A stretch of DNA of 64,000 nucleotides from Microtetraspora sp. NBRC 13810. GTDB taxonomy: Bacteria; Actinomycetota; Actinomycetes; Streptosporangiales; Streptosporangiaceae. The notes beneath the pieces are model-generated. The model was not told the origin of the DNA, ran no database searches, and saw only the letters and a program-made list of their open reading frames with translations. Positions 16,721 to 25,457 of the stretch are shown in pieces (positions within the stretch are counted from its first letter, which is position 1; the number at the start of each line of letters is the position of its first letter). The translations under genes and the position numbers were made by a program. Location: NCBI RefSeq assembly GCF_030268685.1, contig NZ_BSRQ01000003.1:348598-412597 (forward strand), read 5' to 3'.

Positions 16721-18406
16721 ATGAACAGGGATCTGCTACGCCTCGCGCGCGCCGAGCGCGCCGTCGGCCGCCACCTGGCCGTCTGCCTCGGCACCGCCGT
16801 ACTCGCCGGGCTGCTGGTCCTCGTCCAGGCCGAGCTGCTCGCCGGGGTGCTGTCCGGGCGGTTCGCGCCCGCCGCGCTCGGCCTGCTCGCCGTCGTGGTG
16901 GCCGTGCGCGCCCTGCTCGGGTGGGCGCACGGCACCGCCGCCGGCCGCACCGCCACCGCGGTGAAGACGGCGCTGCGCGGGCGGCTGCTCGCCCGGTTGC
17001 AGGAGCTCGGCCCGGCGCGGCTGTCCGAACGCCGCTCCGGCGAGCTGGTCACGCTGACCGGGCGCGGGCTGGACGCGCTGGACCCCTACCTCACCGGCTA
17101 TCTGCCCACGGTCGCGGTGGCCGGGGTGGTGCCGGTCGCCGTGCTCGCCCGGCTCTTCGCCGCAGACCTGGCCAGCGCGGTGATCGTGCTGGTCACGCTG
17201 CCGCTGATCCCGGTCTTCGGCGCGCTGGTCGGGCTGCACACCAAGGCCGCCACGGAACGCCAGTGGCACGCGCTGTCCCGGCTGGGCGGGCACTTCCTGG
17301 ACGTGGTGCGCGGGCTGCCCACCCTGCGCGCGTTCGGCCGGGCACGCTACCAGGCCACGGTCATCGAGCAGGTGGCGGGCGCCCACCGGAACGCGACCAT
17401 GCGCACGCTGCGGGTGGCGTTCCTGTCGTCGCTGGTGCTGGAGCTCGCCGCCTCGCTGTCGCTGGCGCTGGTGGCCGTGCCCATCGGGCTGCGGCTGCTG
17501 TCCGGCTCGCTGGACCTGAGCACGGCGCTGCTGGTGCTGCTGCTCGCCCCCGAGGCGTACCTGCCGCTGCGCGCGATGGGCACCCGGTTCCACGCCTCGA
17601 TGGAGGGGGTGGCGGCGGCCGGGCAGGTGTTCGCCGTGCTCGACGGGGAGACCGCGCCCGGCGGGCGGGGCACCGGGATCGTGCCGGCGGGCGTGCCGGA
17701 GATCCGGCTGGAGCACGTCACCGTGCGCTACCCGGGCCGCGGGGACGCCGCGCTGGAGGACGTCTCACTGGTCATCGCGCCCGGCGAACGGGTCGCGCTG
17801 GTCGGCGAGAGCGGCGCCGGCAAGAGCACCGTCCTGCACCTGCTGCTCGGCTTCGTCCTCCCCACCGAGGGCAGGGTCACGGTCGGCGGCGTGGACCTGG
17901 CCGACCTCGACCCGGACGCCTGGCGGGCCCGCCTCGCCTTCGTCCCCCAGCGCCCGCACCTGTTCGCCGCCAGCGTCGCCGACAACATCCGCCTCTCGCC
18001 GGCGGCCCCCGGCACGCCCGGTGACCCCGGCGCCGACGTGCGCGCCGCGGCGGCGGCGGCACAGGCGGCCGGGTTCGTCGAGGCGCTGCCGCAGGGATAC
18101 GGCACCGTGCTGGGCGAGGACGGCGCCGGGCTGTCCGCCGGGCAGCGCCAGCGCATCGCGCTCGCCCGCGCCTTCTGCCGTCCCGGCGCCTCGGTGCTGC
18201 TGCTCGACGAGCCCACCGCCCGGCTCGACGGGCGCAGCGAGGCCGCGGTCGTCGCGGCCACCGCCGCCCTGGCCAGGGACCGCACCGCCGTCGTCGTCGC
18301 CCACCGTCCCGCGATGATCGAACAGGCCGACCGGGTGATCCGCCTGGCGGCCGGCCGGGTGGTCTCCGATCAGCCCGCCCCGGCCAGGATCGGAGAGGCC
18401 CCATGA
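16721..18406 (+). CDS. cydD: Thiol reductant ABC exporter subunit CydD
   Basis: A 561-residue half-transporter: six-helix membrane domain (residues about 15-310) followed by an ATPase domain. The ATPase shows Walker A GESGAGKST, signature LSAGQRQRIALARAF and Walker B LLLDEPTARLDG. CydDC exports cysteine/glutathione-type thiols to the outer face of the membrane and is required for cytochrome bd assembly. It lies 43 bases after cydB and overlaps cydC by 4 bases (ATGA), which implies coupled translation of the heterodimer. Confidence 0.93.
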   Translation: MNRDLLRLARAERAVGRHLAVCLGTAVLAGLLVLVQAELLAGVLSGRFAPAALGLLAVVVAVRALLGWAHGTAAGRTATAVKTALRGRLLARLQELGPARLSERRSGELVTLTGRGLDALDPYLTGYLPTVAVAGVVPVAVLARLFAADLASAVIVLVTLPLIPVFGALVGLHTKAATERQWHALSRLGGHFLDVVRGLPTLRAFGRARYQATVIEQVAGAHRNATMRTLRVAFLSSLVLELAASLSLALVAVPIGLRLLSGSLDLSTALLVLLLAPEAYLPLRAMGTRFHASMEGVAAAGQVFAVLDGETAPGGRGTGIVPAGVPEIRLEHVTVRYPGRGDAALEDVSLVIAPGERVALVGESGAGKSTVLHLLLGFVLPTEGRVTVGGVDLADLDPDAWRARLAFVPQRPHLFAASVADNIRLSPAAPGTPGDPGADVRAAAAAAQAAGFVEALPQGYGTVLGEDGAGLSAGQRQRIALARAFCRPGASVLLLDEPTARLDGRSEAAVVAATAALARDRTAVVVAHRPAMIEQADRVIRLAAGRVVSDQPAPARIGEAP

Positions 18407-20115
18407 CCGCCCGCACGCCCGCCGTGTACTCCTTCTCGCCCCGGCTGCTCGGCGCCGCCGCCGCCGGCGCCGCCGCGGAGCTGGCCGGGCTCGGCCTCAT
18501 CGCCGCCGCGGCCTGGCTCATCACCCGGGCGGCGGAGCAGCCCGGCCTGGCGGCGCTGAGCGTGGCGATCGTCGCCGTGCGCGCGTTCGCGACCAGCAAG
18601 GGGGTGTTCCGGTACGGCGAGCGGCTGGCGGGGCACGACGTCGCGCTGCGGGCGCAGGCGACGACCAGGGAACGGCTGTACGGGGCGCTCATCCCGGCCC
18701 GCCCGCACACGCCCGGCGGCGCCGACCTGCTCAGCAGGATGGTCGAGGACACCGACGCCGTGCAGGACCTCATGGTCCGCTGCCTGCTCCCCGCGGCCGG
18801 GGCGCTGGTCACCGGCCTCGCCGCGATCGGGATCGGCCTGGTGGTGCTGCCGCCGGCCGCGCTGGTGCTGCTCGCCGGGCTGCTCCTCGCCGGGGTGCTG
18901 CTGCCCGCGGCGAGCTGCGCCGCCGCCCGCCGCTGGACCGCCAGGATCGCCCCGGTCAGGGCGGAGCTGGCCGCGCGGGTCGCCGACCTGGTGCACGGCG
19001 CGGCCGACCTCGCGGCCTACGGCGCGAACGGCACGGCGCTCGCCGCGGCGGAGGAGGCCGACCGGCGGCTCGCCGCGCTGGAACGGCGGCAGTCCCGGGT
19101 GCACGCCGCCGGGCTCGCCGCGGGCACACTGGTGCAGGGCGGGACCGTGGCGTGCGTCGTGCTGGTGGCGCAGGCGGCGGGGGCCGGCCAGGTGGCGACG
19201 GCGGTGCTCGCCCTGACCGCGCTGGTCTGCTTCGAGCCGGTGCTGCCGCTGGCCGCCGCCGGGGAACGGCTCGCCGGGATCGCCGAGGCGCTGCGCCGGC
19301 TGCGCGAGGTGGGTTCGGCGCCGCCCGCCGTACCCGAGCCCGCCCGGCCCGCCGCGCCGCCGCCCGGCCCGCTCACCGTCGAGGTCGAGAATCTCGTGGT
19401 ACGGCACGACGCGGACCGGCCCCCCGCGCTGGACGGCGTCAGCCTGACCCTCACGCCGGGCAGGCGCACGGCCCTGGTGGGCCCGAGCGGCGCCGGCAAG
19501 AGCACCCTGCTCGCCGCGCTGATGCGGCTCACCGAGCCCGAGTCGGGACGCGTCCGGCTCACCGGTGCGACCGGCGACGCCGTGGACCTGCGCGACCTGG
19601 ACTCCGACGAGGTCAGGCGGCGGATCACCGGCCTGACCCAGGACCCCTACGTCTTCCGCGCCTCCCTGCGCGACAACCTCAGGCTGGCCGGCCCGGACGC
19701 GGACGACGAGACGCTGACCGAGGCGCTGCGCCGGGCCAGGCTGGACGACTGGGTACGGCGGACCGGCTGGGACACCGAGCTCGGCGAGGACGGGCGGACG
19801 CTGTCCGGCGGGCAGCTCCAGCGCCTCGCCCTGGCCCGGGCGCTCCTCCACGACCCCGAGGTCCTGCTGCTCGACGAGCCGGCCGAGGCGCTGGACGAGG
19901 CCGCCGCCGACGCGCTCATGGGCGACCTGCTCGACGCCACCCGCGGCCGGACCACGCTGCTGGTCACGCACCGGCTGCGCGGCCTCGAACAGGTGGACGA
20001 GATCGTCGTGCTGGAGGAGGGCCGGGTCGTCCAGCGCGGCCGGCACGAGGAGCTGGCCGCCGTGCCCGGCTACTACCGGGACCTGTGGCGGTCGGAGGCC
20101 CTCACCTCCCGCTGA
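18403..20115 (+). CDS. cydC: Thiol reductant ABC exporter subunit CydC
   Basis: A 570-residue half-transporter and partner of CydD, starting within the cydD stop codon (ATGA overlap). The membrane domain spans about residues 15-300. The ATPase domain shows Walker A GPSGAGKST, signature LSGGQLQRLALARALL, Walker B LLLDEPAEALDE and the H-loop THRL. The order A-B-D-C matches the compact actinobacterial cyd operon. No clear terminator follows; a promoter-like region begins about 30 bases downstream. Confidence 0.93.
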   Translation: MTARTPAVYSFSPRLLGAAAAGAAAELAGLGLIAAAAWLITRAAEQPGLAALSVAIVAVRAFATSKGVFRYGERLAGHDVALRAQATTRERLYGALIPARPHTPGGADLLSRMVEDTDAVQDLMVRCLLPAAGALVTGLAAIGIGLVVLPPAALVLLAGLLLAGVLLPAASCAAARRWTARIAPVRAELAARVADLVHGAADLAAYGANGTALAAAEEADRRLAALERRQSRVHAAGLAAGTLVQGGTVACVVLVAQAAGAGQVATAVLALTALVCFEPVLPLAAAGERLAGIAEALRRLREVGSAPPAVPEPARPAAPPPGPLTVEVENLVVRHDADRPPALDGVSLTLTPGRRTALVGPSGAGKSTLLAALMRLTEPESGRVRLTGATGDAVDLRDLDSDEVRRRITGLTQDPYVFRASLRDNLRLAGPDADDETLTEALRRARLDDWVRRTGWDTELGEDGRTLSGGQLQRLALARALLHDPEVLLLDEPAEALDEAAADALMGDLLDATRGRTTLLVTHRLRGLEQVDEIVVLEEGRVVQRGRHEELAAVPGYYRDLWRSEALTSR

Positions 20116-20142
20116 GGACACGATCCCGCCTCCCTCTGCGCT

Positions 20143-20175
20143 TTGCGTCGCCATCTGGTTTACGATACAAACCAG
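20143..20175 (+). promoter_or_regulatory. Promoter with overlapping palindromic operator
   Basis: A plausible promoter is TTGCGT (20143-20148), 17 bases, then TACAAA (20166-20171). A perfect inverted repeat CTGGTTT (20155-20161), 7-base spacer, AAACCAG (20169-20175) covers the spacer and -10. The operon it would drive encodes a winged-helix regulator (20853), so autoregulation is likely (inference). Confidence 0.6.
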
Positions 20176-20202
20176 TTTGCCACGCGAGAGAGGGGCGCGA
20201 TC

Positions 20203-20856
20203 ATGGACGGCGACCCGGACCGGCCCGACGAGGACCTCCCCCTGACCCCCGAGGAGACCCTGCGTCTCATCGAGCGGCAGAGCGCCGAGGCCACCCGCCG
20301 GCTCACGGGCGACCCCCTGCTGTACTACTGGCCGTGGGGGCTCGCCTGGTTCGCCGGGTTCGGGGCGCTCTTCCTGCACTACGGGCTGTCCGGCGAGCCC
20401 TACGCGCCGATCTCCATGGCGGTGGCGCTCGCCGTCCTGTTCGGCGCGATGGCCGTCGCCATGACCTTCACCATCTGGGTGTCGGTGCGGTCGGGCACGC
20501 ACATCCGCGGCGGCTCCCAGGAGCGCGGCATGATGTACGGCCTGTGCTGGAGCGTCGGCTTCATCGGCGTGGGCCTGATCTGCTCCCGGTTCGGCCGGCC
20601 CGACTGGCTGCAGCCGCAGGAGATCGGGCTGCTCTGGGCCTCGGTCTCACTGCTGCTCGTCGGGGTGCTCTTCATGGCGGGCGCGGCCGTCTTCCGGGAA
20701 TGGCCGATGTTCTTCATCGGCGTGGCCGTCTCGGTGCTCAACCTGATCGGCACCGCGGCCGGGGCCGGCTGGCACGCCCTGCTCGTCTCGGTGCTCGGCG
20801 GCGGCGGGTTCCTGGCGACCGGGGTGGTGCTGCGCCGCAGGGGGGAGCGCGGGTGA
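20203..20856 (+). CDS. Membrane protein of unknown function, first gene of an ABC-transporter operon
   Basis: A 217-residue protein starting at ATG 20203 after a GAGAGAGGGG ribosome-binding site. Residues 1-40 are acidic and polar (EDLPLTPEETLRLIERQSAEA). Six hydrophobic segments follow, the first around residues 45-65 (PWGLAWFAGFGALFLHYGL). I recognise no catalytic motif. The gene overlaps the next one by 4 bases (GTGA), and the operon also encodes a transcription factor, an ATPase and a permease. A role as accessory membrane component or sensor for that transporter is possible. Confidence 0.7.
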   Translation: MDGDPDRPDEDLPLTPEETLRLIERQSAEATRRLTGDPLLYYWPWGLAWFAGFGALFLHYGLSGEPYAPISMAVALAVLFGAMAVAMTFTIWVSVRSGTHIRGGSQERGMMYGLCWSVGFIGVGLICSRFGRPDWLQPQEIGLLWASVSLLLVGVLFMAGAAVFREWPMFFIGVAVSVLNLIGTAAGAGWHALLVSVLGGGGFLATGVVLRRRGERG

Positions 20857-21173
20857 GCGGCGGCTTCCGCGAGCTGGATCCGGTGATCCACGCACAGGCG
20901 CGGCTGCGGGTGGTCGTCACGCTCAACGCGCTGCCCGAGGGCGACCGGATCGCCTTCCCCGGGCTGCGCGACCTGCTCGGGATGACGGCGGGCAACCTCT
21001 CGGTGCACCTCGTGAAGCTGGAAGAAGCCGGTTATGTCGACATTCACAAGACCCATCGGGGCCGGACGCCGGTGACCTACATCGCCCTCACCCGGCGGGG
21101 GCGCTCGGCCTTCGAGGACTACACGGCCGCCATCCGGGAGTTGCTGGAGGCGGGGAACGGGGAGCAGCCATGA
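20853..21173 (+). CDS. Winged-helix transcriptional regulator (MarR/ArsR-like)
   Basis: A 106-residue DNA-binding protein starting with GTG overlapping the previous stop. The wHTH pattern is clear: PVIHAQARLRVVVTLNALP, FPGLRDLLGMTAGNLSVHLVKLEEAGYVDI as the recognition region, and GRTPVTYIALTRRGRSAFEDY as the wing. Such single-domain proteins commonly control the ABC genes that follow them. Its stop overlaps the next ATG (ATGA). The palindrome at 20155-20175 is the best candidate operator. Confidence 0.85.
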   Translation: MSGGFRELDPVIHAQARLRVVVTLNALPEGDRIAFPGLRDLLGMTAGNLSVHLVKLEEAGYVDIHKTHRGRTPVTYIALTRRGRSAFEDYTAAIRELLEAGNGEQP

Positions 21174-22051
21174 CAGCGGAGATCCTGGCCAGGGCCGACG
21201 GCGTCACCCGCCGGTACGGCGACGTGGTCGCACTCGACGACATCACCCTCGACGTCCGGGCCGGGGAACTCGTGGGGCTGCTCGGCCCCAACGGCGCCGG
21301 GAAGTCCACCCTCATCAACCTCTTCACCGGGCTGCGCCGGCCCACGTCGGGCACGGTCGAGCTGTTCGGCGGCTCCCCGCTCGACCCGGCCCGCAGGCGG
21401 CGCGTCGGCATGACCCCGCAGGACACCGGCCTGCCCGCGGCGCTCCGGGTCGGCGAGTGCGTCGACTTCGTGAGCGCCCACTTCACCACCTCGGTGAGCC
21501 GCGGCGCGCTGCTGGAGCGCTTCGGGCTCTCCGGCCTGGAGCGCCGCCAGATCGGCGGGCTGTCCGGCGGGCAGAAGCGCCGCCTGGCGGTCGCGCTCGC
21601 CTTCGCCGGGGACCCCCGGCTGGTCTTCCTCGACGAGCCGACCACCGGCCTGGACGTCGAGGCCCGCCGCACGCTGTGGGCCGGGGTCCGCGCCTTCCAC
21701 GAGGACGGCGGCACGGTGCTGCTGACCAGCCACTATCTGGAGGAGATCGAGGCGCTGGCGCGGCGGGTGGTGGTCGTCGGGCAGGGCCGGGTGCTCGCCG
21801 ACGACAGCGTCGAGGCGGTCCGCGGCATGGCGGGGGTGCGCCGGGTGAGCGTGACGGCGGCCGACGTCCCCGCGCTGCCGGGGGTGCTCGGCACCGAGCG
21901 GGACGGCGAGCGGGTCCACCTGATCACCTCCGACGCCGACGAGCTCGTCCGCGAGCTGGTCCGCACCGGGGCGCCGTTCTCCGGCCTGGAGGTCCGCCTG
22001 ACCTCGCTGGAAGAGGCGTTCCTCGCCATCACGGCCCGCCGGGCCGCCTGA
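21170..22051 (+). CDS. ABC transporter ATP-binding protein (exporter type)
   Basis: A 293-residue DrrA/CcmA-type ATPase. It contains Walker A GPNGAGKST, Q-loop MTPQDTGLP, signature LSGGQKRRLAVALAF, Walker B LVFLDEPTTGLD and the H-loop TSHYLEE. The C-terminal extension (residues about 215-293) is typical of drug/lipid exporter ATPases. It starts within the stop of the regulator gene. Its partner permease follows 32 bases later. Confidence 0.92.
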   Translation: MTAEILARADGVTRRYGDVVALDDITLDVRAGELVGLLGPNGAGKSTLINLFTGLRRPTSGTVELFGGSPLDPARRRRVGMTPQDTGLPAALRVGECVDFVSAHFTTSVSRGALLERFGLSGLERRQIGGLSGGQKRRLAVALAFAGDPRLVFLDEPTTGLDVEARRTLWAGVRAFHEDGGTVLLTSHYLEEIEALARRVVVVGQGRVLADDSVEAVRGMAGVRRVSVTAADVPALPGVLGTERDGERVHLITSDADELVRELVRTGAPFSGLEVRLTSLEEAFLAITARRAA

Positions 22052-22083
22052 CCCGCACGGCCCTCACCTCCGGGAGCTCCCCC

Positions 22084-22821
22084 ATGGCACTCACCCTGAC
22101 CCACGCCCGATACCAGTTGCTGGAGACCTTCCGCATCCCGATGGCGGTCGTCGGCAGCGCGTTCTTCCCCGCCGCGGCCATGCTGTTCTTCGTCGTCCCC
22201 TTCGGCGGGGACCACCCCGTGGGCGCGACGATGGCGACGGCGTCGATGATGGCCTTCGCCGTGATGTCCACCTCGCTGTTCACCTTCGGCATCGGCGTCG
22301 CCGAGGACCGCGCCCAGCCGTGGGACCCCTACATCCGCACCCTGCCCGCCGGGCCTTTCCCGCGCTTCGGCGGGCGCGTCATCGCCGGGTTCGCGGTCAT
22401 GGGCCTGTCGGTGCTGCCCGTCCTGGCCATCGCGGCCCTGCTCACCGAGGCCACCGTGACCCCCGGCGGGTTACTGCTCGGCCTGGCCGCGCTGGCGCTC
22501 GGCTCGGTGCCGTTCACCCTGATGGGGCTGACGATCGGCTACTCCCTGCCGTCGAAGGCCGCCATCGCCGTGACGCAGCTGGTCTTCTTCCCCATGGCCT
22601 TCGGCGGCGGGCTGTTCACCTCGCCCATCGACCCGCCCGGCTTCATCGAGACCATCGCGCCGTTCCTGCCCACCCGCGGCGTCGTCGAGCTGGCGTGGGC
22701 CGCCGTGGGCGACCACACCCCGAGCGCGGTCAGCCTCGCCGCCCTGGCCGCGTGGACGCTGGTCGCGGGCCTCGGCGCCGTCCACGCCTACCGGCGTGAC
22801 GAGGGCGCCCGCTTCAGCTGA
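22084..22821 (+). CDS. ABC-2 type transporter permease
   Basis: A 245-residue protein with six hydrophobic helices, typical of ABC-2 permeases that pair with DrrA-like ATPases. Recognisable features are SAFFPAAAMLFFVVPF, GIGVAEDRAQPWDPYIRTLPAGP (the loop after TM2) and FFPMAFGGGLFTSP before the last helices. A GGGAGC site precedes ATG 22084. Substrate is unknown; the operon arrangement with a repressor suggests inducible export of a toxic compound. Confidence 0.85.
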   Translation: MALTLTHARYQLLETFRIPMAVVGSAFFPAAAMLFFVVPFGGDHPVGATMATASMMAFAVMSTSLFTFGIGVAEDRAQPWDPYIRTLPAGPFPRFGGRVIAGFAVMGLSVLPVLAIAALLTEATVTPGGLLLGLAALALGSVPFTLMGLTIGYSLPSKAAIAVTQLVFFPMAFGGGLFTSPIDPPGFIETIAPFLPTRGVVELAWAAVGDHTPSAVSLAALAAWTLVAGLGAVHAYRRDEGARFS

Positions 22822-22826
22822 CCGGC

Positions 22827-22856
22827 GAGGGGCGCCACCGGCCGGTGGCGCCCCTC
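22827..22856. terminator. Bidirectional terminator (30-base perfect palindrome)
   Basis: GAGGGGCGCCACCGG is followed directly by its reverse complement, giving a stem of about 13 bp with a small loop. It separates the ABC operon from the convergent protease gene. Confidence 0.85.
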
Positions 22857-22877
22857 GTCACGTCCTCCCCCGAGCGG

Positions 22878-24224
22878 TCAGCTCATGGGGACGTCGGTCT
22901 TCTCGGTGAGGGTGACGTCGGCGGTGTGGGTCTGGCCGCCGCGGACGTAGGTGATCGCGACCTTGTCACCCGGCTGGAAGCCGCGGACCACGCCGATGAC
23001 CGCGTCGGCGCCGTCGATCGGCTGGTTGCCGATCTTGGTGATGATGTCGCCCTCCTGGAGGCCGGCCTTCTCCGCCGGGCCGCCGCCGGTGACCGAGCTC
23101 ACCACGGCGCCCGCCGTGCTGGTGGTGGAGTCGCCGACGCCGACGCCGAGCAGGGCGTGCTTGGCGGTGCCGTCCGCGATGAGCTGGTCGGCCACCCGCT
23201 TGGCGGTGTTGATCGGGATCGCGAAGCCCACGCCGATGTTGCCCTGGCCGCCGTTGGTGGCGATCGCGGTGTTGATGCCGATGACCTGGCCGGCCGCGTT
23301 GACCAGGGCGCCGCCGGAGTTGCCGGGGTTGATCGCCGCGTCGGTCTGGATCGCGCCGCCGATCGTGGTGGGGGTGCTGTCGGGCTCGCCGCCCTGCATC
23401 TGGCCCCAGCCGGGCGGGAGCTGCTGCTGCGGCGAGTCGTCGCCGACGGTCAGGGTGCGGTTCAGGGCGCTGACGATGCCCGCGGTGACCGAGCCCTCCA
23501 GGCCGAGCGGGCTGCCGATGGCCAGCACGGAGTCGCCCACCTTCAGCGCGCCGCTGTCGCCCAGGGCCGCCTTGCTCAGGCCGGACACGCCCTGCGCCTG
23601 GACGACCGCGATGTCGGTGCTCGGGTCGGTGCCCTTCACCGAGCCCGCGATGCTCTTGCCGTCGTTGAACCGGACGGTGACCGCGCTGCCCGGCCCGGCC
23701 GACGCGACGACGTGGTTGTTGGTCAGGATCAGCCCGTCCGAGGTCAGCACGACGCCGGAGCCCTCCGCGTCACCCGCCCTGATCGACACCACCGACGGCT
23801 GCACGGCCTGGGCCACGTCGGCGACGGTCCTGGCGTTGGACGCGGGGCTGAACACCGGGCTGGCGACCGTCTGCTGCTGGACCGGCCGGCCGTCGGAGAA
23901 CGCCGTGGCGGCGAAGGCCCCCGCCGCCCCGCCGACGATCGCCATCGCGGCCAGCGCGAGGCCCGCCACCGTCTTCTGCCGCATGGTGAAACCCTGCCTG
24001 CGCGCGGGGCCTCCCGGCGCCGTCGCGAACACGGCCGTGCCGCCGTCCGGGCGGTTGCCTGCCCCCCACGGCGCCTGCTCCCCCTGAGCGGCGCCGCGAC
24101 GGAACTCCCCGGCCGCCGGCGGGCGCGGACCGAACTGCGTCCACCCCTGCCCGCCCGCCTGGTTCCGTCCCGCCTCAGCGCCCGGCTGCGGACGGTCTGC
24201 CTCGTGCGGTTCGCCTGTGCTCAT
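22878..24224 (-). CDS. HtrA/DegP-type S1C serine protease with PDZ domain
   Basis: A 448-residue membrane-anchored protease. Residues 1-78 are a polar, Pro/Gly/Gln-rich cytoplasmic region. A transmembrane segment follows (VAGLALAAMAIVGGAAGAFAATA). The trypsin-like domain has the triad His in LTNNHVVAS, Asp in STDIAVVQA and Ser in NPGNSGGALVN. A C-terminal PDZ domain (about residues 350-448) includes GPAEKAGLQEGDIITKIG. It would degrade or refold misfolded proteins outside the membrane. The ATG at 24224 is chosen for its GGGGGAAG site; the frame stays open to 24365. Confidence 0.93.
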   Translation of the reverse strand: MSTGEPHEADRPQPGAEAGRNQAGGQGWTQFGPRPPAAGEFRRGAAQGEQAPWGAGNRPDGGTAVFATAPGGPARRQGFTMRQKTVAGLALAAMAIVGGAAGAFAATAFSDGRPVQQQTVASPVFSPASNARTVADVAQAVQPSVVSIRAGDAEGSGVVLTSDGLILTNNHVVASAGPGSAVTVRFNDGKSIAGSVKGTDPSTDIAVVQAQGVSGLSKAALGDSGALKVGDSVLAIGSPLGLEGSVTAGIVSALNRTLTVGDDSPQQQLPPGWGQMQGGEPDSTPTTIGGAIQTDAAINPGNSGGALVNAAGQVIGINTAIATNGGQGNIGVGFAIPINTAKRVADQLIADGTAKHALLGVGVGDSTTSTAGAVVSSVTGGGPAEKAGLQEGDIITKIGNQPIDGADAVIGVVRGFQPGDKVAITYVRGGQTHTADVTLTEKTDVPMS

Positions 24225-24557
24225 CAGACTTCCCCCATCCTCCTCGCGACCGCCCTTCCATCTGACGGCGGCGACCGGCTCCGCGCCGGTACGACAACCA
24301 TGCCAAGGCGCCCGTAAGGCGCAGGTGAAGCAGCAGATGACCACAGGGCGCATCCCCTCACACACGCTTTATCCGTCGTGCTAGAAGCCCTGTCCCACCG
24401 GAGGAGAAGTCCCGAAAAATCCGTCTTGTGATTCTTTGACCTGTCCGGATGACGGTCATACAATCCGACCAGATGCCGGTATCACGGGTGTGCCGGGGGG
24501 AGCACCCGGTACACGGTGCCGTACGTCCGGATCGGCCCCCGCGCAAGGAGTCTGATC
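24225..24557. other. Divergent intergenic region, protease / transporter
   Basis: A 333-base region. The plus-strand promoter at 24436-24464 lies within it. The protease promoter on the minus strand should lie at about 24260-24420 but I cannot place its hexamers. No small gene is evident. Confidence 0.5.
24436..24466 (+). promoter_or_regulatory. Promoter of the transporter gene with GntR-type half-site
   Basis: TTGACC (24436-24441), a 17-base spacer and TACAAT (24459-24464) form a near-consensus vegetative promoter. The -10 lies in GTCATACAATCC (24455-24466), which is the exact reverse complement of 12 bases (26239-26250) in the operator ahead of the first dehydrogenase. This suggests the same regulator acts here, although the second half-site is weak. 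Confidence 0.7.
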
Positions 24558-25457
24558 TTGGCGAACGCAGACACCGCCGGCCTGGCCCGGACCCGTACCA
24601 GAGCCGCCGTCGCCGTGGGCGCGGGCAACTTCATGGAGTGGTTCGACTTCGCGGTCTACGGCTTCTTCGCCGTCACCCTGGGCGCCCTGTTCTTCCCCAG
24701 CCGCGACGACGCCGTCTCGCTGCTGTCGTCGCTGGCCACGTTCGGGGTGGCGTTCCTGGTCCGGCCGGTCTACCGGGAGATCAGCGACCGCAGGGCCGCC
24801 CCCGTGCGCCGCCGCGCCGGGGCCGACCCGCGCGCGATCGCCCTGACCTTCTCCTTCGCCGGCGTCCAGGGCCTGGGCTTCTACTACCTGGCCACCTACG
24901 TCGTGACCCATCTGACCAGGAGCGTCCACCTGGAGGGCACCCGGGCGCTGGGACTCGTGGCCGCCGGGCTCACCGGCTACGCGCTGCTGTGCCCGGTGGC
25001 CGGGGCGCTCTCCGACCGGGTCGGCCGCCGGCCGCTCAACGTCGCGGGCAGCCTGGGCCTGGCCGTGTTCGCCCTGCCCGCCTTCCTGCTGATGGGCACC
25101 GGGCGGCCGGGCCCGATCCTGCTGGGCATCGCCCTCCTCGCGATCTGCCAGGCGATGCTCAGCGTCACCACGGTCGTCATGCTCGCCGAGCTGTTCCCCG
25201 CCCGCACCCGGGGCAGCGGCAGCGCGATCGGCTTCAACCTGGGGGTCACGCTGATCGGCGGGCCCGGCCCGTTCGTCGCCGCCGCGCTCGCCGAGGCGTC
25301 CGGTCTCGCCGTCATGCCCGCGGTCTACCTGGCGGCGGTCGCGTTCGCCGGCTTCCTGGTCGTGCTGCGCGGCCTGCCCGAGACCCGGGGCCGCGGGCTG
25401 GGCGTGGCCGCGCGGGCCCCCTGGTCCCGCCCCGAGCCGGAGGCGGGCGTCTCGTGA
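24558..25457 (+). CDS. MHS-type MFS transporter with large internal deletion
   Basis: A 299-residue protein starting at TTG 24558, 7 bases after AAGGAG. The N-terminus is a typical metabolite:H+ symporter start (GNFMEWFDFAVYGFFAV, then LATFGVAFLVRP). The sequence then jumps to VYREISDRRAAP and RAIALTFSFAGVQGLGFYYLATYV, which normally belongs to TM7 after the central loop. TM3-TM6, including the GD(R/K)xGR motif A, are missing. The second half is complete (GALSDRVGRRPLN, LAELFPARTRGSG). The family length is about 430-450. The frame is preserved, so it may still be translated, but transport activity is unlikely. Its stop overlaps the next start. Confidence 0.8.
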   Translation: MANADTAGLARTRTRAAVAVGAGNFMEWFDFAVYGFFAVTLGALFFPSRDDAVSLLSSLATFGVAFLVRPVYREISDRRAAPVRRRAGADPRAIALTFSFAGVQGLGFYYLATYVVTHLTRSVHLEGTRALGLVAAGLTGYALLCPVAGALSDRVGRRPLNVAGSLGLAVFALPAFLLMGTGRPGPILLGIALLAICQAMLSVTTVVMLAELFPARTRGSGSAIGFNLGVTLIGGPGPFVAAALAEASGLAVMPAVYLAAVAFAGFLVVLRGLPETRGRGLGVAARAPWSRPEPEAGVS

